From an uncultured Clostridia bacterium (GTDB taxonomy: Bacteria > Bacillota > Clostridia > Oscillospirales > Acutalibacteraceae): DNA of 9,549 nucleotides. The translations under genes were made by a program, and so were the position numbers. Positions within the stretch are counted from its first letter, which is position 1, and each line of letters opens with the position of its first letter. The notes below the pieces were generated by a model. That model saw only the letters and a list, made by a program, of their open reading frames with translations, ran no database searches and was not told where the DNA came from. This document shows positions 8,174 to 9,549 of the stretch, piece after piece. Where the stretch lies: NCBI GenBank assembly GCA_937875885.1, contig CALEIO010000229.1:1-9549 (forward strand). The letters run 5' to 3'.

Positions 8174-9109
8174 TTAATTTCTTAACAGGGAATCGTAGAT
8201 TGCATTGTAGTGTTCAATCTTCTTTTCCCAGGTATTTTTTGCTGCCAGATTTTTCATTGCTTCTCCCCTGAGAGCTCTTCCCTCGGGATTCTGTCCGCAA
8301 TGGATTATTGCATCGCGCAGACTGCTCTTAAATGACTGAAGATCATTTCCATCATAGAAATAAGCAGTATCGTCAGTCATAAGTACCTTGCCACCGTATC
8401 TTCCGATTGTAATTACGGGTTTCCCCTGAGCCATAGCCTCCAGAAGTACAGAGCCTGTGGTTTCTCTCAGGCTTGGCATTATAAGCACATCGGCTTTCTG
8501 ATATTCCTCATTCATACCGATAAAAGGAAGTCTTCCTGTGAAAACAACCTTATCCTCTATGGAGAGTTTCTTTACTTTTTCCTGCAAAGCTTTTAGGTCG
8601 GGACCCTCTCCCACAATTCTGCACTCATAGTCAAAGTCGTCGGGAAGTGTGGACAAAACATCAAAAAGGAAGCTGTGCCCTTTTCTGTAAACAAGTCTGC
8701 CTGCAAGAAGGATTCTGAGTTTTACGTTATTGTAGGGTGAGATATTATCGGTTACAATCTCCTGACTGCCGATTCCGATTTCGGAATAAACCTCTGATGG
8801 AACATCTTTGCAAAGGGACGAAAGATACTCTCTTGTCTCTTCATTGCAGAACATAAGATAATCACAGCCCGAAAGTCTTTTAGTTATTCTGTAATTTATT
8901 TTTGTAAAAACATTAACTGCTTTTCTGGTAAGTTCAACTATACGGTTACTTTTTGTGTAAGCATTGAGTGCTTTCGGACAATATTCACCGCCACCCAAAG
9001 GACCGCAGACAAACTTCACATCAGGTATCTCACCATATCTGCCGATGCTTCTGAATTCAACGGGAGTAATCTGGTGAATGATATCTATTTTTTCTTTTTT
9101 ACAAATCAT
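8174..9109 (-). pseudogene. Glycosyltransferase family 4 lacking its N-terminal domain
   Basis: The remaining 311 residues carry the whole donor-binding half of a GT4 (GT-B) enzyme: AGRLVYRKG (136-144; R138, K143), VGEGPDL (166-172), FTGRLPF (190-196) and the EX7E motif E216...E224 in SLRETTGSVLLEAMAQGKPVI. The piece before it, DIIHQITPVEFRSIG...CGPLGGGEY, normally lies about 100 residues into such enzymes, which are usually 370-420 long. Hence the N-terminal strands of the acceptor domain are missing. The first ATG (9109) has no ribosome binding site, and an in-frame TGA stands three codons upstream (9116-9118). Just there the DNA changes to a sir2 fragment on the other strand. I infer a 5' truncation by rearrangement, and the product is probably inactive. 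Translation of the remnant may still matter for the coupled GT2. A de novo short GT is a less likely reading. Confidence 0.85.
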
Positions 9110-9203
9110 TAACGATCACAAAAATATCGTATTTTTCGGTGGTGCTGGCGTGAGCACTGAAAGCGGCATTCCAGACTTCCGCAGCCCCGATGGGATATAC
9201 AAT
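9099..9203 (+). pseudogene. 5' fragment of a Sir2-family NAD-dependent deacetylase gene
   Basis: Read on the plus strand, codons 9120-9203 give KNIVFFGGAGVSTESG followed by IPDFRSPDGIYN. This contains the invariant Sir2 NAD-binding motif GAGxSxxSGIPDFR, found near residues 15-40 of bacterial sirtuins. Similarity seems to begin about 9099 (LQIINDH) and stops after IYN at 9203, where a normal protein would continue toward a YxxPE-like segment. The frame then runs through unrelated residues to TAA at 9249-9251. An in-frame ATG at 9078 lies in glycosyltransferase DNA and has no ribosome binding site, so it is probably fortuitous. About 200 residues of the deacetylase are absent, including its catalytic His and zinc-binding part. 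This is a remnant between two other broken genes, and a plausible former integration target of the neighbouring recombinase. Confidence 0.85.
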
Positions 9204-9207
9204 GATG

Positions 9208-9261
9208 TTATGGGGCCTAATGAGTGCATCTCCACCGATACACCGACATAAAGCCCCATAA
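9208..9261. repeat. 9-bp inverted repeat spanning 54 bases, candidate recombinase site
   Basis: TTATGGGGC (9208-9216) and GCCCCATAA (9253-9261) are perfect inverted copies separated by 36 bases. The pair starts 4 bases after the last recognisable sir2 codon and ends 15 bases before the recombinase stop codon. The overall size and outward placement of the arms resemble the roughly 50-bp attachment sites of large serine recombinases, which have symmetrical half-sites. That role is inferred; the repeat itself is certain. Confidence 0.5.
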
Positions 9262-9286
9262 TAGGGTATAAAAAAATTATACCCTA
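9262..9286. repeat. Perfect 10-bp inverted repeat over the recombinase stop codon
   Basis: TAGGGTATAA (9262-9271) pairs with TTATACCCTA (9277-9286) around a loop of five A on the plus strand. The recombinase stop codon (9277-9279) lies in one arm. It is AT-rich and lacks a T tract after the stem on the minus strand, so it is at best a weak terminator. It directly abuts the 54-base inverted repeat. Confidence 0.45.
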
Positions 9287-9549
9287 AAATCCAATGATAC
9301 CGGGTTATTTCCTTCAAAATGTATCTCTTTGATTATTGACCGCCACAGTTGGCGTTTATCTTCACGCGACAGGCTCGTATAGATAGATGTAAAATCCGAA
9401 GCAAGGAACTCTTTCAACTTCGTTAAGTCCTTGGGAACGATTTCGCATTTGTCTATACGGGCTTTTTTTATTTCCTCGTTCAGCATTGCGGACTCTTTCA
9501 AGTATTCCTCGTCGGGCTTATTACCGGCCATATACATAACATTCAGACG
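9277..9549 (-). CDS. Large serine site-specific recombinase, C-terminal end only
   Basis: The frame is open from the window edge to TAA at 9277-9279, giving the last 90 residues of a longer protein. The segment DEEYLKESAMLNEEIKKA looks like the coiled-coil part of large serine recombinases. KLKEFLASDFTSIYTSLSRE then DKRQLWRSIIKEIHFEGNNP and a short beta strand form the ending typical of the recombinase family used by Clostridial conjugative elements and prophages (TnpX/integrase type). The catalytic serine domain and zinc-ribbon DNA-binding domain would lie beyond the window. The internal ATG at 9537 is not a real start, because the frame continues upstream as RLNV. Such genes commonly sit at one end of their element beside the attachment site, which fits the sir2 remnant and inverted repeats downstream. 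Confidence 0.8.
   Translation of the reverse strand, partial: RLNVMYMAGNKPDEEYLKESAMLNEEIKKARIDKCEIVPKDLTKLKEFLASDFTSIYTSLSREDKRQLWRSIIKEIHFEGNNPVSLDFRV

Noticed and set aside
9276..9281. TATAAT on the minus strand as a promoter for the polysaccharide operon
   Set aside because: It is part of the perfect hairpin at the recombinase stop and has no -35-like hexamer at the right distance upstream.
9099..9317. 72-residue minus-strand open frame
   Set aside because: It is antisense to the sir2 fragment and overlaps the recombinase end; it has no recognisable motif or ribosome binding site.

Overview
The window looks like a chromosomal stretch from a Gram-positive, low-to-moderate GC gut-type Clostridia (Oscillospiraceae/Ruminococcus-like). 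This is inferred from AGGAG/GAGGTGAT ribosome binding sites, the surface-protein style with a TCTEAG...YCxGC tail, and the type of serine recombinase. No rRNA or other marker is present, so the assignment is tentative. All clearly functional genes are on the minus strand, so transcription runs from right to left.

Reading in the direction of transcription, the right edge (9277-9549) holds the C-terminal end of a large serine site-specific recombinase, the type used by integrative elements and phages. Next comes a roughly 100-base fragment of a sir2 deacetylase gene on the opposite strand (about 9099-9203). It abuts a glycosyltransferase family 4 gene that has lost its N-terminal domain (8174-9109). 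This is a composite breakpoint: three unrelated genes, each incomplete, meet within about 180 bases. Two inverted repeats lie between the sir2 fragment and the recombinase end.

From 9109 down to 3386 is a compact surface-polysaccharide cluster: broken GT4, GT2 glycosyltransferase, a Wzy/O-antigen-ligase-like membrane polymerase, a Wzx-type flippase and galE (UDP-glucose 4-epimerase). A perfect 13-bp stem with a U-tract closes it (3330-3367). Together these genes would supply UDP-galactose, add sugars to a lipid-linked repeat unit, flip it and polymerise it. The priming transferase and chain-length genes are not in the window, and the proximal end of the operon appears to have been cut off at the breakpoint.

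Beyond the terminator, with its own consensus-like promoter, lies a very large secreted multidomain protein (1-3219, open at the left edge). It has a signal peptide, an NAGPA-type phosphodiester glycosidase domain, Ig-like and carbohydrate-binding-like domains, and a Cys/His tail. The pairing of a polysaccharide operon with an exported enzyme that may cleave sugar-phosphodiester bonds, plus the recombinase/sir2/glycosyltransferase junction, are the two points most worth following up. I found no tRNA, rRNA, CRISPR array or complete insertion sequence.
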